From: Methanomicrobiales archaeon
Lineage (GTDB): Archaea; Halobacteriota; Methanomicrobia; Methanomicrobiales; Methanospirillaceae
Assembly: GCA_012520015.1 (NCBI GenBank)
Contig: JAAYPD010000354.1
Location: 1 to 6,798, forward strand
Direction: 5' to 3'
DNA length: 6,798 nucleotides
Positions 1-5,859 of this stretch are shown here, piece after piece (position 1 is the stretch's first letter; every line of letters begins with the position of its first letter). Made by a program: the position numbers and the translations under genes. The notes below the pieces were generated by a model that saw only the letters and a list, made by a program, of their open reading frames with translations, made no database searches and was not told the origin of the DNA.

Positions 1-2
1 AG

Positions 3-149
3 AAGACCAGGCATATAAGGGCCGTGTATGATCGCCGGATTCAGGAGTTTCGTAAAGGTGCCCCTGTATGCGTTCATGTCTGGTATAATGGAATGTTTGT
101 TCCTGTTACAGTGCGCCACGAAGATTACCTGGGATTTGGTTGGCCATAA
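3..149 (+). CDS. 3' end of an unrecognised protein (partial)
   Basis: The frame is open from the left edge of the window and ends in TAA at 147-149, giving a 48-residue C-terminal tail. The tail is rich in aromatic and basic residues: a helix-like RRIQEFRKG stretch, then a short beta-looking segment with HVWYNGMFVPVTV, ending in DYLGFGWP. I do not recognise the family. The real start lies outside the window, although a GTG at 24-26 inside it could also initiate. A weak hairpin with a T-run follows within 12 bases, which fits the end of a transcription unit on this strand. The composition reads like real protein, but with no start visible the call rests on the open frame and the terminator only. 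Confidence 0.45.
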   Translation, partial: KTRHIRAVYDRRIQEFRKGAPVCVHVWYNGMFVPVTVRHEDYLGFGWP

Positions 150-159
150 GGGCTGCTGA

Positions 160-185
160 CTGGTGCCATACCAGATAACTTTTTT
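160..185 (+). terminator. weak hairpin plus T-run terminator
   Basis: CTGGT (160-164) pairs with ACCAG (170-174) around a 5-base loop, and T-rich sequence follows (T180-T185). It sits 11 bases after the stop codon of the partial upstream gene. The stem is only 5 bp. The T-run also forms the left flank of the TATA-like box of the next operon, so the two signals are packed together. Confidence 0.35.
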
Positions 186-211
186 ATAGGTCAATGTATA
201 ATTTCATACAT
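181..211 (+). promoter_or_regulatory. putative promoter with dyad operator for the ECF operon
   Basis: A TATA-like TTTTTATA (181-188) is followed by a perfect interrupted palindrome, ATGTAT (194-199) - 6 bases - ATACAT (206-211). An archaeal TATA box places transcription start about 22-28 bases downstream, that is around 207-215, so the dyad would straddle the start site, a classic position for a repressor. The half site TGTAT resembles, without matching, the TGTACA boxes described for the archaeal tryptophan regulator TrpY. This is suggestive because the first gene resembles tryptophan transporters. The dyad is seen directly; promoter and operator function are inferred. Confidence 0.45.
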
Positions 212-213
212 AG

Positions 214-345
214 ATGACTAAACATATCCATCATCTGCGTCGGGGAGCATCTCCGGGTTCACCCCGTTACTGGCGAAGACACCAAGATCTAAAGTCACTG
301 AATTGCTTTTCTGAAAAAAATCCAACATCAATAAATCATTACTGA
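214..345 (+). CDS. possible 43-aa leader ORF
   Basis: An ATG at 214 opens a 43-codon frame that ends in TGA at 343-345, four bases before the ATG of the ECF S component. The ATG lies about 29 bases after the TATA-like box, so it would be essentially leaderless, and the downstream gene has no good ribosome binding site of its own, which would suit translational coupling. The peptide is very basic and low in hydrophobic residues (MTKHIHHLRRGASPGSP at its start, then YWRRHQDLK), with one Trp codon at 271. It matches no family I know. The same bases form GC-rich hairpins, so this may simply be a structured untranslated leader in which the frame is accidental. Confidence 0.25.
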   Translation: MTKHIHHLRRGASPGSPRYWRRHQDLKSLNCFSEKNPTSINHY

Positions 346-349
346 TAAC
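231..349 (+). promoter_or_regulatory. structured 5' leader with alternative hairpins
   Basis: The leader of the transporter operon contains a GC-rich core with competing pairings. CGGGG (241-245) can pair with CCCCG (262-266). Alternatively GGGA (243-246) pairs with the TCTC that starts at 250 (one G-U) while CGGG (254-257) pairs with CCCG (263-266). The two arrangements exclude each other, as in switching leaders. No match to the TPP, fluoride or cobalamin riboswitch consensus could be established. After 300 the leader is A-rich and unstructured, ending at an ATG (350) without a clear Shine-Dalgarno sequence. Confidence 0.3.
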
Positions 350-895
350 ATGAAGTCACAGGATATTGCCATTATCGGCATATTACTTGCGGTCGGTGCA
401 ATTGCACGGTTTGCCGCATTATACGCACCATTGCCACCGTTCCTTGTACCGAACTTTGTCATTGTCTTCTACTGTCTGGCAGTCATGCTGGTCGTCCCCA
501 AATTCTCCCAGGCATTGGGAATAGGATTTATCGGCGGGATCATCAGTGCTCTAATTAGTCATTCCATATTTCCACCAGGGAATCTTATCAGTGAACCAAT
601 CGGAGCCGTTGCCTGTCTCCTCGTCTTTCAGGCATTAAAAACCCGGTCTACAGCTGCACCATCCATTGCAACCCTGGTTGCAACCTTTGCAAGTGGTATC
701 TCGTTCATCTGTGTGGTCGTTCTGCTGGTGATGGTAGCCCCCGGCCTGCTATTTAAAGCTTTTAACTATGAGAGCCTGTATGCCTTCTTTAGTGCCATGA
801 TGGTTATGATTGTCATCCCGACCGCGATTATCAATACAATTATCGCACAGATCCTGTATGTTCCTGCATCACGGGCATTATCACGTAGATCATGA
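350..895 (+). CDS. ECF transporter S component, TrpP/YhaG-like
   Basis: This is a membrane substrate-binding subunit of an energy-coupling factor importer, 181 residues, the usual S-component size. About six hydrophobic segments can be seen, roughly at residues 6-26, 33-50, 54-74, 82-98, 106-135 and 143-172. The stretch GGIISALIS...FPPGN...EPIGA (about 63-88) resembles the region that in bacterial TrpP/YhaG proteins reads GIISALTT.FPGGQIPN..DK, so tryptophan or a related aromatic compound is the best substrate guess. Small-residue spacing in helix 1 (G10/A14, A19/A23) fits the helix packing used to dock on EcfT. It lacks the N-terminal metal-binding motif of CbiM/NikM, so cobalt or nickel is unlikely. 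The ATG at 350 has no strong ribosome binding site. The stop overlaps the next gene by four bases (ATGA). Class is secure from the operon; substrate is an inference. Confidence 0.8.
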   Translation: MKSQDIAIIGILLAVGAIARFAALYAPLPPFLVPNFVIVFYCLAVMLVVPKFSQALGIGFIGGIISALISHSIFPPGNLISEPIGAVACLLVFQALKTRSTAAPSIATLVATFASGISFICVVVLLVMVAPGLLFKAFNYESLYAFFSAMMVMIVIPTAIINTIIAQILYVPASRALSRRS

Positions 896-2328
896 TACTT
901 GCATCAGCGCTCAGCTACACATACCCGGTGGGTATCCGTCCTGCCCTCCGGGACATAACTCTGTCTGTCGGTAAAGGAGAGTTGATCCTGGTCACAGGTC
1001 CGACAGCAGCCGGAAAAACCACTCTTTGTTATGCCCTGTCCGGGATTCTTCAGCATGAATTTGGCGGAACATGTTCCGGGTACCTTGCTCTGAACGGCAG
1101 GCCGGTTAATGACTATACCGGTATTTGTGAACTGAACCAGCTTGTCAGCATGGTTTTTGATGATGCAGACTCCCAGCTGATTTTTACCAGCGTTGAGGAA
1201 GAACTGGCGTCAGGGCTTGAGACCAGAATCGATTCAAAACAGGAGATAGAGGATCGTGTCAGTGAGGTCATGGAGCTCTGTGGGATCACCCATCTTCGGG
1301 AGCGTCCTCCCTATACCCTCTCCGGCGGCCAGAAACAGAGGGTCGCCATTGCTGCTGCCCTTGCGATGGATAATGAAATCATCATTCTTGACGAGCCGAC
1401 CTCAGAGCTGGATGTAGTTGCCACAACCAGGATTATCAAAATTCTGCAGGATCTGAAAACCAGGGGGAAGACCATCATCATCGTTGATCACTCACTTGAA
1501 GGTTACCGTAATGTTGCAGACCGGGTTATCATCATGGAAGAGGGTCATATCAGCAGGGAAGGAACTTTTGATGAGATATTTCCCGGGCAGCAGGGCTCTG
1601 TGAAGGCCCTTTACACCGACCCTGATCTTAAGCCCTATACTCACAAGGATCGACCGGTTGTAGTGAGTATTGATTCCCTCATCAAACGATATGGCACGAT
1701 AGAGGCGCTCAGTGGTGTTTCTTTAAAGCTCTATGAAGGAGAATTTATTGCAATCCTTGGTGAGAACGGATCAGGAAAGACAACCCTGGTAAAACACCTG
1801 AATGGACTGTTACGGCCTGACGGGGGATCTGTTCATGTGAGAGCACTGGATGCAGCCACAGCACCAGTCATTGATCTTGTCCGGCAGACCGGTCTGGTGT
1901 TTCAGAACCCGGATACCATGCTCTTTGCCGACAGTGTCAGGGACGAGATCATGTTCGGGCTTGAAAACATCGGATCAGACTCCCCTGAAAGGGTCATCAG
2001 TGATGTGCTAACTATGGTAGGGCTATCAGGCTCTGAATCAACCTACCCGCGTCACTTATCACGGGGCGAACGGCAGCGTCTTGCGGTCGCCTGTATTCTT
2101 GCCATGAAACCCGGGCTCATCATCCTGGATGAACCAACCACCGGCCTTGACGGGAAGGAGTCTGACAAGATGATGGAGCTCATGCTGACCCTGCAGAAAA
2201 GGGGCCATACCATCATCATGGTTACCCATAACATGCGGATTGCCGAAGAGTATGCAGATCGGATAATTGCCATGGAAAATGGCCGGGTTACAGGGGATTA
2301 CCATAACATGAGAGGGCGTGCATCATGA
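892..2328 (+). CDS. ECF transporter ATPase, two fused ABC domains (EcfA-EcfA')
   Basis: A cytoplasmic ATP-hydrolysing subunit of 478 residues that carries both nucleotide-binding domains in one chain. Domain 1 (about 1-230): Walker A GPTAAGKT (36-43), signature LSGGQ (143-147), Walker B with D167-E168, switch His200. Domain 2 (about 255-470): Walker A GENGSGKT (290-297), Q-loop Gln338, signature LSRGE (389-393), Walker B with D413-E414, switch His446. Two features depart from consensus: the Q-loop Gln of domain 1 is replaced by Asp90 (FDDADSQ against FQNPD in domain 2), and the signature of domain 2 is LSRGE instead of LSGGQ. In an ABC dimer these two fall in the same composite ATP site, leaving the other site fully consensus. 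Both catalytic glutamates are present. Overlaps its neighbours by 4 bp on each side, so stoichiometric, coupled translation is likely. Confidence 0.95.
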   Translation: MILASALSYTYPVGIRPALRDITLSVGKGELILVTGPTAAGKTTLCYALSGILQHEFGGTCSGYLALNGRPVNDYTGICELNQLVSMVFDDADSQLIFTSVEEELASGLETRIDSKQEIEDRVSEVMELCGITHLRERPPYTLSGGQKQRVAIAAALAMDNEIIILDEPTSELDVVATTRIIKILQDLKTRGKTIIIVDHSLEGYRNVADRVIIMEEGHISREGTFDEIFPGQQGSVKALYTDPDLKPYTHKDRPVVVSIDSLIKRYGTIEALSGVSLKLYEGEFIAILGENGSGKTTLVKHLNGLLRPDGGSVHVRALDAATAPVIDLVRQTGLVFQNPDTMLFADSVRDEIMFGLENIGSDSPERVISDVLTMVGLSGSESTYPRHLSRGERQRLAVACILAMKPGLIILDEPTTGLDGKESDKMMELMLTLQKRGHTIIMVTHNMRIAEEYADRIIAMENGRVTGDYHNMRGRAS

Positions 2329-3113
2329 GTGAAATTCTGCAGTATATACCTGGTAACAGCCCGCTTCATTGCCTGAATCCGGTCACCAAGTTACTTCTGG
2401 TCATCCTCATCGTTGGGCTGTGCGTGATGTCTTCCCAGGTTCCGTTCCTCTGTTTTCTCATTGGAGTCCTGGTAACTGGTGCTCTCTTTTCAGGCCTCAT
2501 CAAAGAGATCATCGATCAGGTCCCGTTCCTTATCCTGTTGTCCTTCTTTCTCGTGATACTTACCAGCCTGACGGTTCAGGAGGGAGATCTGCTGCTTACG
2601 ATTCTTCCTTGTTCAGAATACGGGGTTCAGGGATATGGGATAACCCTTGGAGGGCTTCTCTTTGGTGTCATCCTCTCACTCCGGTTTGTCGTGATGATCA
2701 CAGCATTTCAGCTCTTTGTCGTGACCACGAAACCCAGTGACCTGGTGACCGGATTATTAACATTCCGGCTCCCCGTCGACTATGTCCTCATGCTCCTGAT
2801 AGCCCTGCGGTTTATTCCAAGTCTGCAACTGGAAGCCAGGCGGATCCATGAAGCGCAACTCTGCCGTGGCTATAACCCGGGTACCGGTATATCAGGAAAG
2901 ATAAAAAGCATGAGACCGATTATGATACCGCTCGTTGCAAACTCACTTGCAAAGACCCAGGTCCTTGGTCTTACCCTTGACATGCGGGGATACCGGGCAC
3001 GAAAAACCCTCCCTCTTCATAAACTGATCTTTGGCTTTGGTGATGTCATCAGTGCAATGCTGATTCTGGTTATTTTTTCAGCATTCGCATATATTCACTT
3101 TTTCATTGTATGA
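2325..3113 (+). CDS. ECF transporter transmembrane scaffold EcfT
   Basis: The 262-residue membrane protein that couples the S component to the ATPases. It begins with the family's LNPVTKLLL segment (about 17-25), followed by hydrophobic helices at about 22-37, 41-60, 68-84, 105-130 and 240-261. The cytoplasmic coupling helices carry the two expected motifs, EARRIHEAQLCRG (about 167-179) and LDMRGYRAR (about 218-226), corresponding to the Arg-containing motifs that insert into the grooves of the two ATPase domains. Length matches the family. The start ATG overlaps the ATPase stop (ATGA), and a hairpin terminator begins at its own stop codon, so this is the last gene of the operon. Together with the two preceding genes it forms a self-sufficient, dedicated (group I-like) ECF importer. 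Confidence 0.93.
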   Translation: MSEILQYIPGNSPLHCLNPVTKLLLVILIVGLCVMSSQVPFLCFLIGVLVTGALFSGLIKEIIDQVPFLILLSFFLVILTSLTVQEGDLLLTILPCSEYGVQGYGITLGGLLFGVILSLRFVVMITAFQLFVVTTKPSDLVTGLLTFRLPVDYVLMLLIALRFIPSLQLEARRIHEAQLCRGYNPGTGISGKIKSMRPIMIPLVANSLAKTQVLGLTLDMRGYRARKTLPLHKLIFGFGDVISAMLILVIFSAFAYIHFFIV

Positions 3114-3146
3114 AACCAGACAAGGCCTGGTTTCATCCCTTTTTTT
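3111..3146 (+). terminator. hairpin plus T-run terminator of the ECF operon
   Basis: A perfect 9-bp stem, TGAAACCAG (3111-3119) with CTGGTTTCA (3127-3135), around a 7-base loop, followed by CCC and seven Ts (3140-3146). The first three bases of the stem are the EcfT stop codon. There is no T-run on the other side, so it acts for + strand transcription only. Such a bacterial-looking terminator is strong for an archaeon, where T-runs alone often suffice. Confidence 0.75.
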
Positions 3147-3162
3147 GATCCTGTATCGTATG

Positions 3163-3178
3163 ATTAAAGTTCTAAAAC
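3163..3178 (+). promoter_or_regulatory. weak candidate TATA region for the response regulator
   Basis: After the terminator, the 50 bases before the ATG at 3197 hold two AT-rich cores, ATTAAAG (about 3163-3169) and TTCTAAAAC (3170-3178), at about 31 and 23 bases from the start codon. Either would give a leaderless or very short-leader transcript, which agrees with the lack of a Shine-Dalgarno motif before the ATG. Both matches to the TATA consensus are imperfect. Confidence 0.3.
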
Positions 3179-3196
3179 GGCAATAAGTCACTGGTT

Positions 3197-3757
3197 ATGA
3201 TATCAGTCCTGCTTGTTGATGATGAACCTGTCATCCTGGATATTGCCCGTGCTTTTCTCGAACGTCATGGGGAGTTTTCGGTAACTACCGTATTATCTGC
3301 CGAAGAAGGGCTTGCATTGCTGAATGAGCAGGACTTTGATGCCGTGGTCTCTGATTATGAGATGCCGGTCATGAATGGTCTTGGTTTTCTCAGGTCAATT
3401 CGTGAAAAAGGAAGCCAAATCCCGTTTATCATCTTTACCGGAAGGGGCCGGGAAGATGTGGTTATTGAAGCGCTCAATGCCGGGGCAGATTATTATATTC
3501 AGAAGGGCGGAGATCCGCGTGCGCAGTTTACTGAACTTGCATACAAGATACGTGAATCAGTAAGGAAAAAGAAGGAGATCCAGCCAACGGCAGAGCGCGA
3601 CTCGATAAGGGAGAAGATTGTCGGTCATTTACACGCACTTGAGAACCAGCTGGCCCTCCTGAACTCATCAGGTGTCACCACATCACAGGAAACGCTTATC
3701 AAGACATGTGATGACCACATCAACGAGTTACTCGCGATATTTGGAGAGCATAAATAA
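3197..3757 (+). CDS. stand-alone response regulator with helical C-terminal extension
   Basis: A 186-residue two-component signalling protein. Residues 1-115 form a receiver domain: acidic pair D8-D9, phosphoacceptor D53 in SDYEMP, N60-G61, switch T81 in FTGRGRED, and K103 in the QKGG stretch that follows DYYI. All residues needed for phosphorylation are present. The remaining 70 residues are charged and probably helical (IREKIVGHLHALENQLALL about 132-150) with no DNA-binding, GGDEF, PAS or kinase domain visible. It may dimerise or dock on a partner kinase. The receiver wording FTGRGRE and the QKGG stretch resembles the receiver domains of Methanomicrobiales hybrid sensor proteins. No histidine kinase is in the window, so the partner must be encoded elsewhere. 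It ends 8 bases from the convergent TPR gene. Confidence 0.9.
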   Translation: MISVLLVDDEPVILDIARAFLERHGEFSVTTVLSAEEGLALLNEQDFDAVVSDYEMPVMNGLGFLRSIREKGSQIPFIIFTGRGREDVVIEALNAGADYYIQKGGDPRAQFTELAYKIRESVRKKKEIQPTAERDSIREKIVGHLHALENQLALLNSSGVTTSQETLIKTCDDHINELLAIFGEHK

Positions 3758-3765
3758 AAGTCGGG

Positions 3766-4476
3766 TCAATTCCTCTCTATAAGATTTTTTGCCATTGCAA
3801 ATGCCTCATTTGCTTCATTTATCTGGCCAAGTGCAAGGTGGATCTCTCCTTTTTTGTTCCACAGTTCAGGGTTGTCCTTGTCAATTCCGGTCATTACTTC
3901 ATAACACTTGAGGACTTCCATGTACCTGCCCAGTTTTGTCAGGGTATAGGCTTTGTGCTGCCATAGATCGACACGTTTTGGATCTATCTCAATAGCCTTG
4001 TCAAACTGTTGCAGGGCTTTTTCATACTGCTCCAGCCGGTTATATGCAAACCCAAGTAATAACCATGAATTTTCTTTTTTATCTTCAGGCCCTGCAAGTT
4101 CCAGCGAACGTTCAGCTGCCTTGATGGCAAGTTTGTACTGGCCGCTCTCGACATATGATGAAGCCTTCCCCTGCCAGGCGCCACTTTCATCCGGGTTAAG
4201 CCTGATGGCCTCATCAAAGTCATTCATCGCTTCCTGCAACCTGCCCAGGTGCTGAAGAGCAATACCCCTGTAGGTCCATACCCTTGGATTTATCGGATCA
4301 AGCCTGATAGAATGGCTGTATGCATCCACCGCTTCAGTGTAGAGTCCGTCTTTTGCAAACCGGTTCCCCTGATCTATCCAGTCCTGCGCATTCCATCCTT
4401 CAGTTCCGATACATCCACATAACAAGAGAAACGTCAGAACAGCCATGGATAATAAAACGGTTAAAACGAACTTCAT
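3766..4476 (-). CDS. TPR-repeat lipoprotein (six repeats)
   Basis: A 236-residue exported protein. The N-terminus is a lipoprotein-type signal: MKF, a hydrophobic core to residue 19, then a lipobox LCGC whose Cys22 (or Cys20) would be lipid-anchored. The rest is about six tetratricopeptide repeats of 34 residues (near 31-64, 65-98, 99-133, 136-169, 170-203, 204-236) with the usual W/Y-G-A-F/Y-A-P spacing, e.g. AIRLNPDE and AIEIDPKR at helix-B ends. TPR arrays bind other proteins; the partner is unknown. I chose the ATG at 4476 because it starts directly at the basic signal n-region; in-frame ATG 4488 and TTG 4509 are alternatives, and none has a good ribosome binding site. It lies downstream of, and is clearly paralogous in layout to, the TPR lipoprotein at 4556-5314, about 79 bases away. 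Confidence 0.85.
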   Translation of the reverse strand: MKFVLTVLLSMAVLTFLLLCGCIGTEGWNAQDWIDQGNRFAKDGLYTEAVDAYSHSIRLDPINPRVWTYRGIALQHLGRLQEAMNDFDEAIRLNPDESGAWQGKASSYVESGQYKLAIKAAERSLELAGPEDKKENSWLLLGFAYNRLEQYEKALQQFDKAIEIDPKRVDLWQHKAYTLTKLGRYMEVLKCYEVMTGIDKDNPELWNKKGEIHLALGQINEANEAFAMAKNLIERN

Positions 4477-4555
4477 GAAGATACACATTCCAGGTGCCTG
4501 AATGCACAATCCTGTCTATTTGTTGTAAGAGAAATATGAAATGTCTTCCTCTTGG

Positions 4556-5314
4556 TCATGGAACAACTGATATGGGAGTTTTTGGAATCTTGCGGGCGAT
4601 ATCCTCTCCCTGTTTTTTATAAAGGAGATTTGCCTGCCCGATTGCAATATCCGCTTCGTCTGTCCTGCCAAGAACCCTGAGAACTGACGCCTTGTTAATC
4701 CAGTTTTCCGCATTTCCGGGGTTTATCTTCAGGGCTTCTTCAAATGAGAACAAGGCTTCAGGATAGTTTTTTTCCATGACATAGGCATATCCGCGGGAAC
4801 TCCAGGCCTTCTCCATGGCCGGTTTCATCTGAATTACCTTATCAAAATGTTCTATGGCCAGATCGTACTGCCCACGGCCAGACAAAGCAATACCCCTGTT
4901 GTACCAGTACTCGGTATTGGCTCTATCAAGTTCGATGGCTTTGTAAAAAGAACGGACAGCTTCGTCATAATCACCCATCATGTAGCTGGCTCTGCCTTTC
5001 ATAAACCAGGCCTCGTGATAATCCGGCCTTAATCTGATTGCAGTGGTAAACGCGTCAATTGCATCCTTGTACCTTACCAGTTCCAGGAGGGTCTTCCCTT
5101 TAAGAAAGTAGAGCTGGCTGTTTGTTTCTGAAAGCCTGATAGCCTGGTCATAAAGTGATGCCGCCTCTGCATATCTCCCAGATTCAAATGAAGCTTTTGC
5201 CTCATCTGCCAGGCGATCCGTTTCTGTGCACCCGGATAAAAATATCGCGAGAACCAGGAGAATTACAGGTAAGTATCGTGCAATAATCCTGATTGTCCGA
5301 TCATCGGGGTTCAT
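4556..5314 (-). CDS. TPR-repeat lipoprotein (six repeats), paralogue of its neighbour
   Basis: A 252-residue exported protein. A basic N-terminus (RTIRIIARY) is followed by a hydrophobic core and the lipobox LSGC, with Cys29 the predicted lipidated residue. Six TPRs follow at about 32-65, 66-99, 100-133, 134-167, 168-201 and 202-234, with typical endings such as AIRLRPDY, AIELDRAN and ALKINPGN. The C-terminal 18 residues are basic then Pro-rich and lie outside the repeats. The start ATG at 5314 is supported by a GGTGA ribosome binding motif six bases upstream. It precedes a second TPR lipoprotein on the same strand, so the two are likely co-expressed, anchored at the outer face of the membrane and scaffolding an envelope complex. 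The partner is not indicated by the sequence. Confidence 0.88.
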   Translation of the reverse strand: MNPDDRTIRIIARYLPVILLVLAIFLSGCTETDRLADEAKASFESGRYAEAASLYDQAIRLSETNSQLYFLKGKTLLELVRYKDAIDAFTTAIRLRPDYHEAWFMKGRASYMMGDYDEAVRSFYKAIELDRANTEYWYNRGIALSGRGQYDLAIEHFDKVIQMKPAMEKAWSSRGYAYVMEKNYPEALFSFEEALKINPGNAENWINKASVLRVLGRTDEADIAIGQANLLYKKQGEDIARKIPKTPISVVP

Positions 5315-5383
5315 TCCAGGTCACCAGCCAGATACTATTCTATCTCTTTTGTATTGAAAATACCGGGATATTGCCGGGCTGGT

Positions 5384-5407
5384 AAAAAAGTCAAAGCAGC
5401 AAAAAAT
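5384..5407 (-). terminator. T-rich terminator after ndk
   Basis: Read on the minus strand, two separate six-T runs (complement of A5401-A5406 and A5384-A5389) follow within 25 bases of the ndk stop at 5408. Oligo-T tracts without a stem are the usual archaeal termination signal. The rest of the gap up to the TPR gene (5315-5383) holds a small 13-base dyad, GTATT-3-AATAC (5351-5363), and repeated CCGGG but no clear TATA box. Confidence 0.5.
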
Positions 5408-5857
5408 TTATTCGTAAAGGAACTGTTCATCAATCCGGGTATATGATACAAGTTCTTCCGGTTTAAAATGAATAGCAATCTCACGGTTTGCAGTCTCAAT
5501 GGAATCAGAGCCATGGATAACATTCATCCCGATCTCAAGGGCAAAGTCTCCACGAATAGTTCCCGGACCGGCACCGGCAGGATTGGTAGCCCCAATCATA
5601 TCCCTGCTGATTTTTACAATGTCTTTCCCTTCCCATACCATGAGAAAGCAGGGGCCTGAGGTGATATATGCTTTCAGGCCTGGGAAGAAGGGTTTTTGCA
5701 CGTGTTCTGCATAATGTTCCATGACCCGTGCATCAGGAAGACGTTCAAATCGTGAGGCCACCATCTTAAATCCACGGCGTTCAAATCGTGTGACAATCTC
5801 ACCAATAAGTCCGCGCTGAACTCCATCAGGTTTTACCATCAGAAATGTCCGTTCCAT
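5408..5857 (-). CDS. ndk: nucleoside diphosphate kinase
   Basis: Transfers the gamma phosphate of ATP to nucleoside diphosphates through a phospho-histidine. At 149 residues it has the standard family length. Visible landmarks: MVKPDG with Lys9, Tyr49 in HYAEH, PFFPGL (56-61), SRDMIGATNP with Arg85 and Thr91, Arg102, and NVIHGSDS with Asn112 and catalytic His115. All active-site positions are intact. The frame could be extended upstream to 5899, but the family starts at MERTF, and the ATG at 5857 has an AAGGT motif 6-10 bases upstream within the end of rpl24e. It begins two bases after the rpl24e stop, so it is translated from the ribosomal protein transcript. In many euryarchaea this cluster continues with the infB-type initiation factor gene; here TPR genes follow instead. 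Confidence 0.97.
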   Translation of the reverse strand: MERTFLMVKPDGVQRGLIGEIVTRFERRGFKMVASRFERLPDARVMEHYAEHVQKPFFPGLKAYITSGPCFLMVWEGKDIVKISRDMIGATNPAGAGPGTIRGDFALEIGMNVIHGSDSIETANREIAIHFKPEELVSYTRIDEQFLYE

Positions 5858-5859
5858 GT

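Noticed and set aside
254..266. GGGTTCACCCC resembling a tRNA T arm (B box)
   Set aside because: No acceptor stem, anticodon arm or D arm can be fitted around it; it is explained by a simple leader hairpin.
241..300. Cobalamin riboswitch-like run (ATCTCCGGG...CCCCGTTACTGG and GAAGAC further on)
   Set aside because: It is loosely like the aptamer core, but the conserved GGTG upstream and a proper B12 box (GGAGACCTGCC-like) are missing, and the downstream gene is not a known B12 or cobalt gene. A covariance-model search would decide.
350..895. Cobalt or nickel S component (CbiM/NikM)
   Set aside because: The family's N-terminal metal-binding His motif after Met1 is absent, and the protein is about the length of a vitamin or amino-acid S component.
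2052..2304. Minus-strand frames inside the second ABC domain
   Set aside because: They lie entirely within a well-conserved ATPase coding region and have no ribosome binding site or family features.
3953..4255. Plus-strand 100-codon frame opposite the TPR gene
   Set aside because: It is antisense to TPR repeats; its Ser-rich composition mirrors the repeats and it resembles no protein.
4489..4500. CAGG-TG-CCTG dyad before the shorter TPR lipoprotein
   Set aside because: Only four base pairs with a two-base centre, too short to call an operator or hairpin.
5361..5384. TACCGG...CTGGTA hairpin with repeated CCGGG in the ndk-TPR gap
   Set aside because: A stem of six pairs including a G-U is possible on the plus strand, but it becomes mismatched on the transcribed minus strand and the T-runs lie on the wrong side, so it is not a convincing terminator.
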